Source of the DNA: an uncultured Lachnospiraceae bacterium
GTDB taxonomy: Bacteria; Bacillota; Clostridia; Lachnospirales; Lachnospiraceae
Assembly (NCBI GenBank): GCA_947571775.1
Contig: CANOZK010000004.1
Location: 1 to 64,000, forward strand
DNA: 64,000 nucleotides
Direction: 5' to 3'
Part shown: piece after piece, positions 34,053 to 42,696 of the stretch
Position numbering within the stretch: the first letter of the stretch is position 1
Layout: the number at the start of each line of letters is the position of its first letter
Program-made: the position numbers and the translations under genes
Notes under the pieces: generated by a model
Seen by the model: the letters and a program-made list of their open reading frames with translations, nothing else
Databases searched by the model: none
Told to the model about the DNA's origin: nothing

Positions 34053-35497
34053 TCAATCATTTCCCCCATATAATAAAAGCCTTTGCATTCTGTCAGATGC
34101 ACGTCCACAATTTTCCCAATCAGAGAACGCTCCCCCGGAAAATGAACCAGCAAATTATTCCCCAGCCTTCCGGTCAGCAAAGATTCATCCTGGTGATTGA
34201 CCTGTTCCACCAGCGCTTTTCCGGTCGTTCCCTCCCACACGGCGCATTCCTCTCTGGCAATGTCTTGCACCAGCGTTAACAGGCGGTCAAAGCGATCCTG
34301 CACGACCTCCGCCGAAATCTGCTCTTCCATAGCCGCCGCCGGGGTGCCGCTGCGCTTGGAGTACTGGAAGGTAAACGCACTGGAATACCGCACCTTTCGC
34401 ACCACATCCAAAGTATCTTGGAAATCCTCCTCTGTCTCCCCTGGAAATCCTACGATAATGTCGGTGGTCAGGGCAATATCCGGTATGGCCTTTTTGATGC
34501 GGGCCGCCAAATCCAGATAGCTTTCCTTCGTGTATCTGCGGTTCATTTTATCCAGAATACGGGTACTTCCAGATTGAACGGGAAGATGCAGGTGACGGCA
34601 GATTTTATCGGAAGAGGCCATAACCTGAATCAGCTCGTCGGACAAATCCTTGGGGTGGGAAGTCATAAATCGGATGCGCTCCAGTCCGGGAATTTCTGCC
34701 GCCTGAGACAAAAGCTTAGCAAAAGAAATGGGCTGATCCAAAGTCTTTCCATAAGAATTGACGTTCTGGCCCAGCAGCATCACTTCCACGACTCCGTCCT
34801 CCACCAGTTTGCGGATTTCTTCCAGAATGGCCTGGGGACTACGGCTGCGCTCCCTCCCCCGCACATAGGGGACAATGCAGTAACTGCAAAAATTGTTGCA
34901 GCCGAACATAATATTCACGCCCGATTTAAACGGATATTTTCTCTGGGCGGGCAGATCCTCCACAATCCGATCGGTATCCTTCCAGATCTCCACAACCATA
35001 GCGTCCGATTCCAAAGCCTGACAAAATAGCTGGGCAAACTGATAGATATTATGAGTGCCGAAGACCAGATCCACAAAACCGTAGCTGTCTCTTAATTTTT
35101 CCACCACATGAGATTCCTGCATCATGCACCCGCACAATGCAATCCGCATATAAGGATTCTCCTCCTTTAAGCGTTTGAGCTTTCCCAGTCTTCCGTATAC
35201 CTTCCGGTTGGCGTTCTCCCTCACAGTACAGGTATTATAGATGACAAAATCCGCCGTTTCCGTGCCGCTTGGCACATATCCCACAGCCGTCAGGATTCCC
35301 GTCAGTTTTTCCGAATCCCTGGCGTTCATCTGGCAGCCAAAGGTCTCCACATGGAAGGTCATCGGACGGCCGGCAGCTTCGCACATCGCAGAAACTTGTT
35401 TTTTTGCTTTTGCCATAAAATAACACTGACGGGCCGGCTCTTCCTTCGGCGGTTCCTGTGTCAAATCTATGTGATCCAGATCCAAGTTGTGATACAT
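34034..35497 (-). CDS. miaB: tRNA-2-methylthio-N6-dimethylallyladenosine synthase
   Basis: This 487-residue radical SAM methylthiotransferase has the N-terminal auxiliary-cluster cysteines (Cys55 in FGCQMN, Cys90 in NTCTVRE, Cys124 in CGCMMQ), the radical SAM CNNFCSYC cluster site and a C-terminal TRAM domain (about residues 415-480). It adds methylthio to i6A37 made by MiaA. An N-terminal extension of about 45 residues before THVETFGC-type core is typical of the clostridial form. Confidence 0.97.
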   Translation of the reverse strand: MYHNLDLDHIDLTQEPPKEEPARQCYFMAKAKKQVSAMCEAAGRPMTFHVETFGCQMNARDSEKLTGILTAVGYVPSGTETADFVIYNTCTVRENANRKVYGRLGKLKRLKEENPYMRIALCGCMMQESHVVEKLRDSYGFVDLVFGTHNIYQFAQLFCQALESDAMVVEIWKDTDRIVEDLPAQRKYPFKSGVNIMFGCNNFCSYCIVPYVRGRERSRSPQAILEEIRKLVEDGVVEVMLLGQNVNSYGKTLDQPISFAKLLSQAAEIPGLERIRFMTSHPKDLSDELIQVMASSDKICRHLHLPVQSGSTRILDKMNRRYTKESYLDLAARIKKAIPDIALTTDIIVGFPGETEEDFQDTLDVVRKVRYSSAFTFQYSKRSGTPAAAMEEQISAEVVQDRFDRLLTLVQDIAREECAVWEGTTGKALVEQVNHQDESLLTGRLGNNLLVHFPGERSLIGKIVDVHLTECKGFYYMGEMIEWLYHQ

Positions 35498-35529
35498 CGG
35501 GTGTTCCCCACTTCCTTTTGTTTTTTCAT

Positions 35530-36447
35530 TTATAATAAGCCCTCTGCCGCGTCGGCAATCTGGGAGAGGATTCCCAGCGGTATCGCGTGGATTTCCTCAT
35601 ACGTTTCTTTCCGGTATTTTGTATGCAGCGGAAAAGAAGCCGTTTCCTCCACAGTCTCCACGGTCAATGCAGGCTTTTTCAGAACTTCGGAATAGTAATT
35701 GACCGAATTTCCGCCGCTGTATGGCGTATAAAACTCGCTGTCTGCCCCTCCGATTTCGTAGTTCGACAGGCCTTGCAGATATTTCGCCAGCTTGCGGCTG
35801 TATTGGTTATATGCGCCGGACATGGCCTGGCGGTAGTAATAGATGATTTTCCCTCTGGAATGAAAGTCGATATAGCCAACGCTGTCGCAGGAATGGAACA
35901 GATGGATCAACGCCTTCGTCTCCTTCTCGCTGGCCGGGGAGTCCCCGGAACTCTGCGGGCGGTAAGACTGGCAGGGAAAATTCCGGTTGATATCCACGCC
36001 GCGGGCGTTGCATTTCCATTCTTTGGCCGGGATATCCTGAAGCTGAAGTTCCTGGCGCAATTTCGGGTTCTGGATCTGGGAAAATCCCCGCGACGCAATC
36101 TCATATCCGTCTGGATTTACCAGAGGTACAAAGCAGATCCCGTACTCCCGCAAAAGCTCATAGACCGTATCGGTTTGTCCTTGTATGGGCAGTTTCTGCT
36201 GATAGGCGCGGGCATATTCCTCCATAATCTGAATCAGGATAATGGGATTGATGCTCTCCCTCCCATGTATCCCTGCCGTACAAAACAAAACTTTCCTGGG
36301 ATTGCCCATAGTCAGGGAAAAAATTTCCCTTCCATCGTGGCTGGAACCAATCACATCCAGATGGATAAACTGTGGATACTGCCTTGCCAGCTTTTGCATC
36401 CTTGTATGCAATTCCTTGCAGACATAGATTTTTTCCAATGCGCACAT
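35530..36447 (-). CDS. M14-family zinc carboxypeptidase (gamma-D-Glu-diamino acid peptidase type)
   Basis: This 305-residue protein has the M14 zinc ligands His61 and Glu64 (GIHGRE) and His196 (IDFHSRG), the substrate-binding VDINRNFP, and a late ETVEE segment for the catalytic Glu. No signal peptide is visible, so it may act inside on recycled wall peptides or in spores. AAAGGAGG lies only 2 bases before ATG at 36447; an in-frame TTG 9 bases further on would be better spaced and is a real alternative start. Confidence 0.88.
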   Translation of the reverse strand: MCALEKIYVCKELHTRMQKLARQYPQFIHLDVIGSSHDGREIFSLTMGNPRKVLFCTAGIHGRESINPIILIQIMEEYARAYQQKLPIQGQTDTVYELLREYGICFVPLVNPDGYEIASRGFSQIQNPKLRQELQLQDIPAKEWKCNARGVDINRNFPCQSYRPQSSGDSPASEKETKALIHLFHSCDSVGYIDFHSRGKIIYYYRQAMSGAYNQYSRKLAKYLQGLSNYEIGGADSEFYTPYSGGNSVNYYSEVLKKPALTVETVEETASFPLHTKYRKETYEEIHAIPLGILSQIADAAEGLL

Positions 36448-36501
36448 ATCCTCCTTTGACGTCAGCCCGTTACGATATATATGCCGAAAAGACGTTTTTT
36501 A

Positions 36502-37743
36502 TTACAAACGGATCTGGCCGTTCCCATATATGACATATTTGGTGGTCGTCAAAGCTTGCAGCCCCATAGGTCCCCGGACGTGCAGCTTCTGGGTACTGAT
36601 GCCGATCTCCGCCCCATAACCGAATTCTTCCCCGTCTGTAAAACGGGTAGACGCGTTGACATACACAGCGGCAGCGTCCACTTCGTTGAGAAATTGCTGA
36701 GCATGGTCATAGCGGTTGGTGACAATGGACTCCGAATGCTTGGTATTGTAACGATTGATATGCTCAATGGCTTCTTCCAGGGAATCTACCACTTTTATAG
36801 AGATTTCATAGTCTAAGTATTCCTTGCCCCAGTCTTCCTCTGTGGCGGCCACAGCGTCGGGAATCAATTCCTGCACCTGGGGATCTCCATGAATCAGCAC
36901 ATGTTTTTCTTTCAAAGACTCTGCCAGCACAGGCAGAAAATCGTTCTTCAGCTTTTCGTGAACCAGCAGGGATTCGCAGGCATTGCAGACGCCTACCCGC
37001 TGGGTCTTGGCATTGATGACAATCGCCGCGGCCATCTCCAGATCCGCGCTCTCATCTACGAATATGTGGCAATTTCCGGTGCCTGTCTCGATAACTGGTA
37101 CCGTGCTGTTATTGACCACCGCCTGAATCAGACCGGCCCCTCCCCTGGGGATCAGCACATCCACATATTTGTTCATTTTCATAAACTCTGCGGTCACTTC
37201 TCTGGAAGGATCTTCGATAAACTGAATCGCGTCTGCGGTAATCCGACACTTGGAAAGGCTATTGCGAATACAGGACACAATGGCCTTGTTAGAGTGGATG
37301 GCACTGCTTCCGCCTTTTAAAATCACGACATTTCCGGCCTTAAAACACAATCCAAAAGCATCTGACGTTACATTGGGACGCGCCTCGTAAATAATGCCCA
37401 CCACGCCCAAAGGCACCCGTTTCTGCCCAATCAGCAGGCCGCTGGGCCGTTCTTTCATCACGGCTATTTCGCCGATGGGATCATCCAGATCCGCTACATG
37501 ACACAGCCCCTGCGCCATGGCTGCGATCCGATCCGAGGTCAGCGACAGACGATCCAGAAGCCCCTCTGACATCCCGGATTCTCGGCCGGCTTTCATATCA
37601 ATCTCATTGGCAGCCAATATTTCTTCTTGTCTCTTTACCAGATCTTCCGCTACCTGCCGCAGCGCCTGGTTTTTGGTTTCTGTGTGAAGTGTCCGAAGGA
37701 CAGGTTCCGCCTGCTTCGCTCTCTGGCCAATCGCTTCTAGCAT
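36502..37743 (-). CDS. proA: Gamma-glutamyl phosphate reductase (proline synthesis)
   Basis: This 413-residue NADPH-dependent enzyme reduces gamma-glutamyl phosphate to glutamate semialdehyde, which cyclises towards proline. The aldehyde-dehydrogenase fold is complete, with the catalytic cysteine in VGVCNACES. It is the last gene of proB-DUF896-cyclo-ligase-proA, 13 bases after the cyclo-ligase gene. proC is not in the window. Confidence 0.97.
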   Translation of the reverse strand: MLEAIGQRAKQAEPVLRTLHTETKNQALRQVAEDLVKRQEEILAANEIDMKAGRESGMSEGLLDRLSLTSDRIAAMAQGLCHVADLDDPIGEIAVMKERPSGLLIGQKRVPLGVVGIIYEARPNVTSDAFGLCFKAGNVVILKGGSSAIHSNKAIVSCIRNSLSKCRITADAIQFIEDPSREVTAEFMKMNKYVDVLIPRGGAGLIQAVVNNSTVPVIETGTGNCHIFVDESADLEMAAAIVINAKTQRVGVCNACESLLVHEKLKNDFLPVLAESLKEKHVLIHGDPQVQELIPDAVAATEEDWGKEYLDYEISIKVVDSLEEAIEHINRYNTKHSESIVTNRYDHAQQFLNEVDAAAVYVNASTRFTDGEEFGYGAEIGISTQKLHVRGPMGLQALTTTKYVIYGNGQIRL

Positions 37744-37756
37744 ATGTAAGTTCCTC

Positions 37757-38308
37757 CTATCTATATATCTTATCGGGCGTTATCACCTGATTGGGAATGA
37801 TGTCTGTCTTTTCGTAAGGAGCCGTCTCGATCATCTGAAATGCAAAAGCCAGCGCCGCCGTAAAATGCCCGGGATGCGCTTCTAGATAACGGTCGTAAAA
37901 CCCGCCCCCGTATCCCACCCGGCGCCTGTCGGAATCAAAAGCCACCCCCGGCATAATCAGCAACGCTTCCTCCCAGTTTGCCACATCTCCCCGGACGGGT
38001 TCCGGAATCTGAAAATAGCCCGGTTCCAACTGGTCATAACTGGTAAATTCATAGAAAACCAGATCTTTTCCGTGTACTTTCGGCACCGCTACATGTTTTC
38101 CGGCTTTCCAGGCCGCTTCGATGATCGGCCGGGTGGAAACCTCTCGGTTATAATCCACATAAGCATATATGTAGGCAGATTTTTCAAATTCCTCCAGATG
38201 AATCACCTTGTCCGCAATCGCTTCGCTCCACTGTGCAAGTTTGTCCTCCTGCATTTCTTTTCTCAGAGCAAAAATCTGTCTGCGGATCTTTTGTTTTTCT
38301 TCTATCAT
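37757..38308 (-). CDS. 5-formyltetrahydrofolate cyclo-ligase
   Basis: This 183-residue ATP-dependent enzyme turns 5-formyl-THF into 5,10-methenyl-THF. The family end motif GRRVGYGGGFYDRYL-like (RRVGYGGGFYDRYL) is intact. Its ATG directly follows the stop of the DUF896 gene (TAGATG), so the genes are tightly coupled inside the proline operon. Confidence 0.95.
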   Translation of the reverse strand: MIEEKQKIRRQIFALRKEMQEDKLAQWSEAIADKVIHLEEFEKSAYIYAYVDYNREVSTRPIIEAAWKAGKHVAVPKVHGKDLVFYEFTSYDQLEPGYFQIPEPVRGDVANWEEALLIMPGVAFDSDRRRVGYGGGFYDRYLEAHPGHFTAALAFAFQMIETAPYEKTDIIPNQVITPDKIYR

Positions 38309-38521
38309 CTATTTTTTTCTCACTTTCTCGCCCAGATTTACAATGGAGCCGTCCTGTTCCTTTACATCGATCCGGTCCAGCTGTGTCCGCAGATTTCCGC
38401 GGATCGCCGCAATGTATTCCTGGCGCAGCCTGGCCTGTTCTTCTTTCTCTTCTTGGGACAGGCCAACGCTTTTGGACTTGCGGGCAAGCGCATTGATTCT
38501 GTCTATGGTTTTTTGCTCCAC
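38309..38521 (-). CDS. DUF896 (YnzC-like) small protein
   Basis: This 70-residue protein has the family helical hairpin (IDRINALARKSKSVGL, EEKEEQARLRQEY) and a C-terminal tail. Bacillus YnzC is known structurally but its function is not. It lies between proB and the folate cyclo-ligase in one operon. Confidence 0.93.
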   Translation of the reverse strand: MEQKTIDRINALARKSKSVGLSQEEKEEQARLRQEYIAAIRGNLRTQLDRIDVKEQDGSIVNLGEKVRKK

Positions 38522-38565
38522 GCCCGATTTCCTCCTTTTATCATATACTTTTCGTTTCCTAAAAA

Positions 38566-39417
38566 TTAATGGTTCACCAACTGGTCGATGTAATCAATCA
38601 GATGAAATTCTTCTTTGGGATTTGCCAAAAACAACGTTCCCTCTGCATTTCCTTCTATGATTCGGTGTATCACCCGGAAATCCCTCCCATTTGCAATCAC
38701 CATATCCGTCCCGGCCCCTGTGGCAATCCTGGCAGCCTCTAGCTTGGTGGCCATTCCCCCGGTGCCCACCTGGCTCCCGGTGCTTTCTTTGCCCATCTTC
38801 ATATAATGTTCATCCATATTTTTGACCAGGCTGACAAACTCTGCCTGAGGATTTGCCCTGGGATCATCGGTAAACAACCCGTCGATGTCCGAAAGCAGAA
38901 TCAGCAGATCCGCCCCAATCAGGGCAGATACAATCGCCGAGAGGGTATCGTTGTCCCCGAACTGAATCTCATATGTAGAAATCGTGTCGTTCTCGTTGAC
39001 AATGGGAATCACCCCCATTTTCAGAAGCTCTTCAAACGTATTCTGCGCATTTCTTCGATTCAGATGGTTGACCATGGTATTTTTCGTCATCAGGATCTGC
39101 CCGGCTGTCTGATTGTATTCCGCAAACAGTTTTTGATAAATCATCATCAGACGAGCCTGGCCCACAGCCGCGCACGCCTGCTTTTGCTCTACCTGGCTGG
39201 GTTTCCCTTTTAGTCCCAGAGCCGCGCTTCCCACGCCGATAGCCCCAGAAGATACCACTACCACTTCTTTGCCCTGATTGCACAAATCTGTGATTTCCCT
39301 TGTCAAAATTTCCATCTTTGTCAAATTCAGTCTTCCCGTCTTCTGGTGAGTCAGGGAAGATGAGCCAATCTTTATCACAATTCGTTTTTTGTTTTTTAAG
39401 TTTTCCCGGTAGTCCAC
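38566..39417 (-). CDS. proB: Glutamate 5-kinase (proline synthesis)
   Basis: This 283-residue amino-acid kinase phosphorylates glutamate, the committed and usually proline-inhibited step. The kinase motifs are visible (IKIGSSSL, VVVSSGAIGVG, LLSDIDGLFTDDPR, VGTGGMATKLEAA). It lacks the C-terminal PUA domain of the E. coli type, as is common in Firmicutes. GTG at 39417 is the likely start, with AGGGGAT 9 bases upstream and no nearby ATG. No proline T-box is seen in its leader. Confidence 0.95.
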   Translation of the reverse strand: MDYRENLKNKKRIVIKIGSSSLTHQKTGRLNLTKMEILTREITDLCNQGKEVVVVSSGAIGVGSAALGLKGKPSQVEQKQACAAVGQARLMMIYQKLFAEYNQTAGQILMTKNTMVNHLNRRNAQNTFEELLKMGVIPIVNENDTISTYEIQFGDNDTLSAIVSALIGADLLILLSDIDGLFTDDPRANPQAEFVSLVKNMDEHYMKMGKESTGSQVGTGGMATKLEAARIATGAGTDMVIANGRDFRVIHRIIEGNAEGTLFLANPKEEFHLIDYIDQLVNH

Positions 39418-39532
39418 GTCTTTTGTATCCCCTTTTTGTTCGTATACGCCTCAAACGTTTTACACAAGCGACAAAAAATCATCTGGTAAAATCAGACACA
39501 AAAAGATTTCGAGCGCACACTTTATCTTTTAC

Positions 39533-39561
39533 ATTCTACAATATATTTTGGAATTCGTCCA
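39533..39561 (-). promoter_or_regulatory. Candidate proB operon promoter
   Basis: On the minus strand TGGACG (39556-39561), 17 bases, then TAGAAT (39533-39538), about 115 bases before the GTG start. The remainder of 39418-39648 shows no recognised riboswitch. Confidence 0.4.
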
Positions 39562-39648
39562 GAGTGTTGACGGAAAACTTTTTTAGTATTGCAATTGGGA
39601 CACTGCGGGGAAAGCGATCTCTCCCATTTTCAGCGTCCCCTTTGAATC

Positions 39649-40002
39649 TCAGCTAGAATAATTTTCCAGGAAGCTATACAGTTCCACCTCGGATTTGATA
39701 AACTTCCCTTCGTTGATTTCCGTCTGCACCGCCTCCGGCAGACTGGATATCTGGATGTTCGTATATTCATACACGGTTTCCCCGTCTCCCCGGTATACAT
39801 GTACTTTTCCGTTGTCATTTTTCAGATAAAAGCCGGAGTCCAGAGTCTGGTTTTCTGCTTCCAGGGCCTGGTATTCCCGCTGAACGCCTTTTAATTCCTG
39901 TACCTCTCCTTTGAGCTGGGAAATCCGGTAGCTTCCGTAAAAACCCAGGGTGAAAATCACGATAACCAAGAAAATGCCGATACCATAGAAAATTTTACGC
40001 AT
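39649..40002 (-). CDS. Single-pass membrane protein with BofC-like C-terminus
   Basis: This 117-residue protein has an N-terminal membrane segment (about residues 5-26), a short coiled coil (SQLKGEVQELKGVQREYQALEAENQTL, seen as a heptad pattern at 28-55) and a C-terminal beta/alpha part whose pattern (YLKNDNGKVHVYRGD ... SEVELYSFLENYSS) recalls the C-terminal domain of the sporulation checkpoint protein BofC. The match is by eye. It follows the DUF3048 lipoprotein gene by 46 bases. Confidence 0.6.
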   Translation of the reverse strand: MRKIFYGIGIFLVIVIFTLGFYGSYRISQLKGEVQELKGVQREYQALEAENQTLDSGFYLKNDNGKVHVYRGDGETVYEYTNIQISSLPEAVQTEINEGKFIKSEVELYSFLENYSS

Positions 40003-40048
40003 AACGTCCGCTCCTTTTTCTATTCATTATCGGCATTTTTCGCATTGA

Positions 40049-41197
40049 TTATTCATTTTCCGCCGGAAATTCAGAATCTTCGGGCGGTTCTTCTATCAGA
40101 ATCTTATCCGTATCGTCGTCCAGCACAATAGCCACCCAAGTCTTTCCCCGATTCAGGTGGATTTCCTGTTCATTCTCGTCAATATAGTGCGTTACACCCC
40201 AGACAGCGTCCTTTTCCCAGCGAATATCAACGGCTTTCCCGCGGGTGATGTACATTCCCTTTCCGCCCGAAATCGCGTCGATATTCAGATAGCCGTTCTG
40301 GTCATAAGGCTTGTAACTGTGGTATTGTATCAATAGATTATCGTAAGAAAGCTGTTCGTCCGTGGCGTCGTCGATCTGCTTTTCTCCATATTGAAAACGC
40401 AGATATTTCTTGGCGTCTGCATCGTACTCGAACCAGGGCCGGTTGGTCTGATAGCAGTTTAAGCGCACCACATCCGCTGTGCTGCCGCTCTCTAAAGTTT
40501 CTTCTGTGTCCATATCTGCAAACAGATAATGTCCGTGGTAGCTTTTGCTGTGTTCGGGGTCGTATCCATAGTCTTCGATTCCCTTTTGGATGCCGTCATA
40601 GCTGGTATAAGCGTTATGAGGAGCCACCCGGTCGGAAGTCCGGTAAAAAATATCCTTGCTGTACTGTTCCAACCCGCTTAGATTCTGGATAAAATCCTCA
40701 TCCAGAAACGGCTTTGCGTAGATGGCCTGTCCATAGTGAGCATAGATTGCCTCAAATTCCTGGGCAAAAAACAGATAATACTCCCGACAGCTTCGCACGG
40801 AACCGATTTTTTCCAGCCCGTCATAATTTTCAAAAATCCCCATCAGCCGTGTAATGTCTCCCTCCACTGGAGCTTCATACACCACATCCGCCCAGGAGAT
40901 CCCGGTCTGTGGTACGGCCTCCCGGATATTGTTAAGCATAACCGCAATCGGCCTGTGAAGACCCGCCTCCTGGCTTACCAGTTCTCCAGATAAATAACTC
41001 TGCATCATCCCTTCCGGAATCGGATTTTCCGTCTCTGTGGGTGTGGGCGTATATTGGGGATATTCCGTGACATCCCTGGATGCATAGATATCAGAATCCT
41101 CGATTTCCTGTTCTTTCTTGCGGCAGCCGGACACAAATAGCGTAAAGGCGGCGGCAGCAGCAACGAGCATCGCGCCCTGCACGAATTTTCTCTTCAT
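40049..41197 (-). CDS. DUF3048 (YerB-like) lipoprotein
   Basis: This 382-residue protein has a lipoprotein signal with lipobox VSGC (Cys25), a Pro/Thr/Glu-rich linker and the DUF3048 domain (RPIAVMLNNI, PQTGISWADVVYEAPVEGDITR). The B. subtilis homologue is YerB; a role at the cell surface is likely but the activity is unknown. It lies 9 bases after ybeY in the same direction. Confidence 0.9.
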   Translation of the reverse strand: MKRKFVQGAMLVAAAAAFTLFVSGCRKKEQEIEDSDIYASRDVTEYPQYTPTPTETENPIPEGMMQSYLSGELVSQEAGLHRPIAVMLNNIREAVPQTGISWADVVYEAPVEGDITRLMGIFENYDGLEKIGSVRSCREYYLFFAQEFEAIYAHYGQAIYAKPFLDEDFIQNLSGLEQYSKDIFYRTSDRVAPHNAYTSYDGIQKGIEDYGYDPEHSKSYHGHYLFADMDTEETLESGSTADVVRLNCYQTNRPWFEYDADAKKYLRFQYGEKQIDDATDEQLSYDNLLIQYHSYKPYDQNGYLNIDAISGGKGMYITRGKAVDIRWEKDAVWGVTHYIDENEQEIHLNRGKTWVAIVLDDDTDKILIEEPPEDSEFPAENE

Positions 41198-41206
41198 ATA
41201 TTTCCC

Positions 41207-41710
41207 CTATCGGTAAATTCCTAAGCTGTTTAATATACTTTCCTGTTTTTCTTCCATGGCCTGGGCCTGGTCGGACTCTATATGGTCATATCCCAGCAAA
41301 TGCAGCATACTGTGGGCAATGAGAAAAGAAAACTCCCTTTTGACACTGTGGCCATAAGCGTCCGCCTGGTGAAAAACCCTTGGCACGGATATCATGATGT
41401 CTCCTAATATAATATTTCCAGTATCCGGATTTTTATAAGCAGTATCCTGATTTAACAATTCCTGAAAATCACTGGGGCTGCAAAAAGGGATGGCCGGAAA
41501 AGACAATACGTCTGTGGGAGCGTCGATCCCCCGAAATTCCCGATTGACCCGATGAATCTCTTCTTCTGAGGTAAGCACCAGACTGACTTCCGCCTCGCCC
41601 GGAAATCCTTCTGCCTTTAGAACGGCTTCCCCGATCTTTGAGGCCGTCTCCTCCCAGTCAAAATCCAAATCTGGCCTTTCCTCTTCCTCATATGTGATAT
41701 ACAGCTTCAT
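41207..41710 (-). CDS. ybeY: Endoribonuclease YbeY (16S rRNA 3' end maturation)
   Basis: This 167-residue zinc protein has the UPF0054 motif HSMLHLLGYDH, which provides three metal-binding histidines. YbeY matures 16S rRNA and takes part in ribosome quality control. Its ATG overlaps the phoH stop by ATGA, the conserved Firmicutes pairing. Confidence 0.95.
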   Translation of the reverse strand: MKLYITYEEEERPDLDFDWEETASKIGEAVLKAEGFPGEAEVSLVLTSEEEIHRVNREFRGIDAPTDVLSFPAIPFCSPSDFQELLNQDTAYKNPDTGNIILGDIMISVPRVFHQADAYGHSVKREFSFLIAHSMLHLLGYDHIESDQAQAMEEKQESILNSLGIYR

Positions 41711-42696
41711 GAACTCCTCCTGCCCTTGGCGGTCTTGCTTTTTGCCTCATATGTTTCATAGGCCTGTACAATTTTCTGCACCAGAGGATGCCGCACAACA
41801 TCCTTTCCGGTCATCTGGCAAAATCCAATGCCCTCGATTTTTTTCAAAACCCGTCCGGCTACATCCAGACCGGAAACCGTTCCGACGGGCAGATCCTTTT
41901 GGGACGCGTCTCCGGTTACGATCACCTTGGATCCGAATCCAATCCTGGTCAAAAACATTTTCATCTGGGCAGGCGTGGTGTTCTGCGCTTCATCCAGGAT
42001 AATAAACGCGTTGTCCAGCGTGCGCCCGCGCATGTAAGCCAGAGGCGCTACCTCAATCAGCCCTTTTTCCATATTTTTGGCAAAACTGTCCGGCCCCATG
42101 ATCTGATACAGGGCGTCGTATAGGGGCCGAAGATACGGATCTACCTTGCTTTGCAGATCTCCGGGAAGAAATCCCAGCTTCTCTCCCGCTTCAATGGCCG
42201 GGCGGGTAAGGATAATTCTGCTCACTTCGTCGTTGCGAAAGGCTGTGACGGCCATCGCCATCGCCAGATACGTTTTTCCCGTACCGGCAGGCCCGATGCC
42301 AAATACAATCATGTTTTTGCGAATCAACTCTACATACTGCTTCTGACCCAAGGTTTTCGGCCGGATGGGTCTTCCCTGTATCGTGTTGCAGATGATATCC
42401 CGATCGATTTCTGCCAGTTGTTTCTCTTTTTCTTCCATAGTCAGCGACAGGGCGTATGTGACGTTCTGGGTGGTGATACTATTTCCGCGCCTGGAAGATT
42501 CCAGAAGCTGCTCCAGCAGCCGGCGCGCTTTCTCCGCACGCTCCGGCGCGCCCAAGATTTTCAGCATACCGTCCCTGCTGACCAGCGATACGTTTAACGT
42601 TTTCTCTATTAATTTTAGATGTTCATCAAAAGCCCCGAATACATTTTTCTCATGCTCTGCCGGCAGCTCAATCAACACTTCTAAAATGCTGCTCAT
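41707..42696 (-). CDS. PhoH-like ATPase (PhoH/YqfE type)
   Basis: This 329-residue protein has an N-terminal KH-like region and a helicase-like NTPase domain with Walker A GPAGTGKTYLAM and Walker B FIILDEAQNTTP. It is thought to act in RNA metabolism with YbeY. It is coupled to yqfD by ATGA overlap. Confidence 0.94.
   Translation of the reverse strand: MSSILEVLIELPAEHEKNVFGAFDEHLKLIEKTLNVSLVSRDGMLKILGAPERAEKARRLLEQLLESSRRGNSITTQNVTYALSLTMEEKEKQLAEIDRDIICNTIQGRPIRPKTLGQKQYVELIRKNMIVFGIGPAGTGKTYLAMAMAVTAFRNDEVSRIILTRPAIEAGEKLGFLPGDLQSKVDPYLRPLYDALYQIMGPDSFAKNMEKGLIEVAPLAYMRGRTLDNAFIILDEAQNTTPAQMKMFLTRIGFGSKVIVTGDASQKDLPVGTVSGLDVAGRVLKKIEGIGFCQMTGKDVVRHPLVQKIVQAYETYEAKSKTAKGRRSS

Noticed and set aside
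35587-36459. 290-codon plus-strand reading frame
   Set aside because: It lies opposite the M14 peptidase gene with its zinc motifs and has no start signals or family-like pattern.
39418-39648. Proline T-box or other riboswitch before proB
   Set aside because: The T-box core is absent from both strands here and no other known leader pattern is visible.
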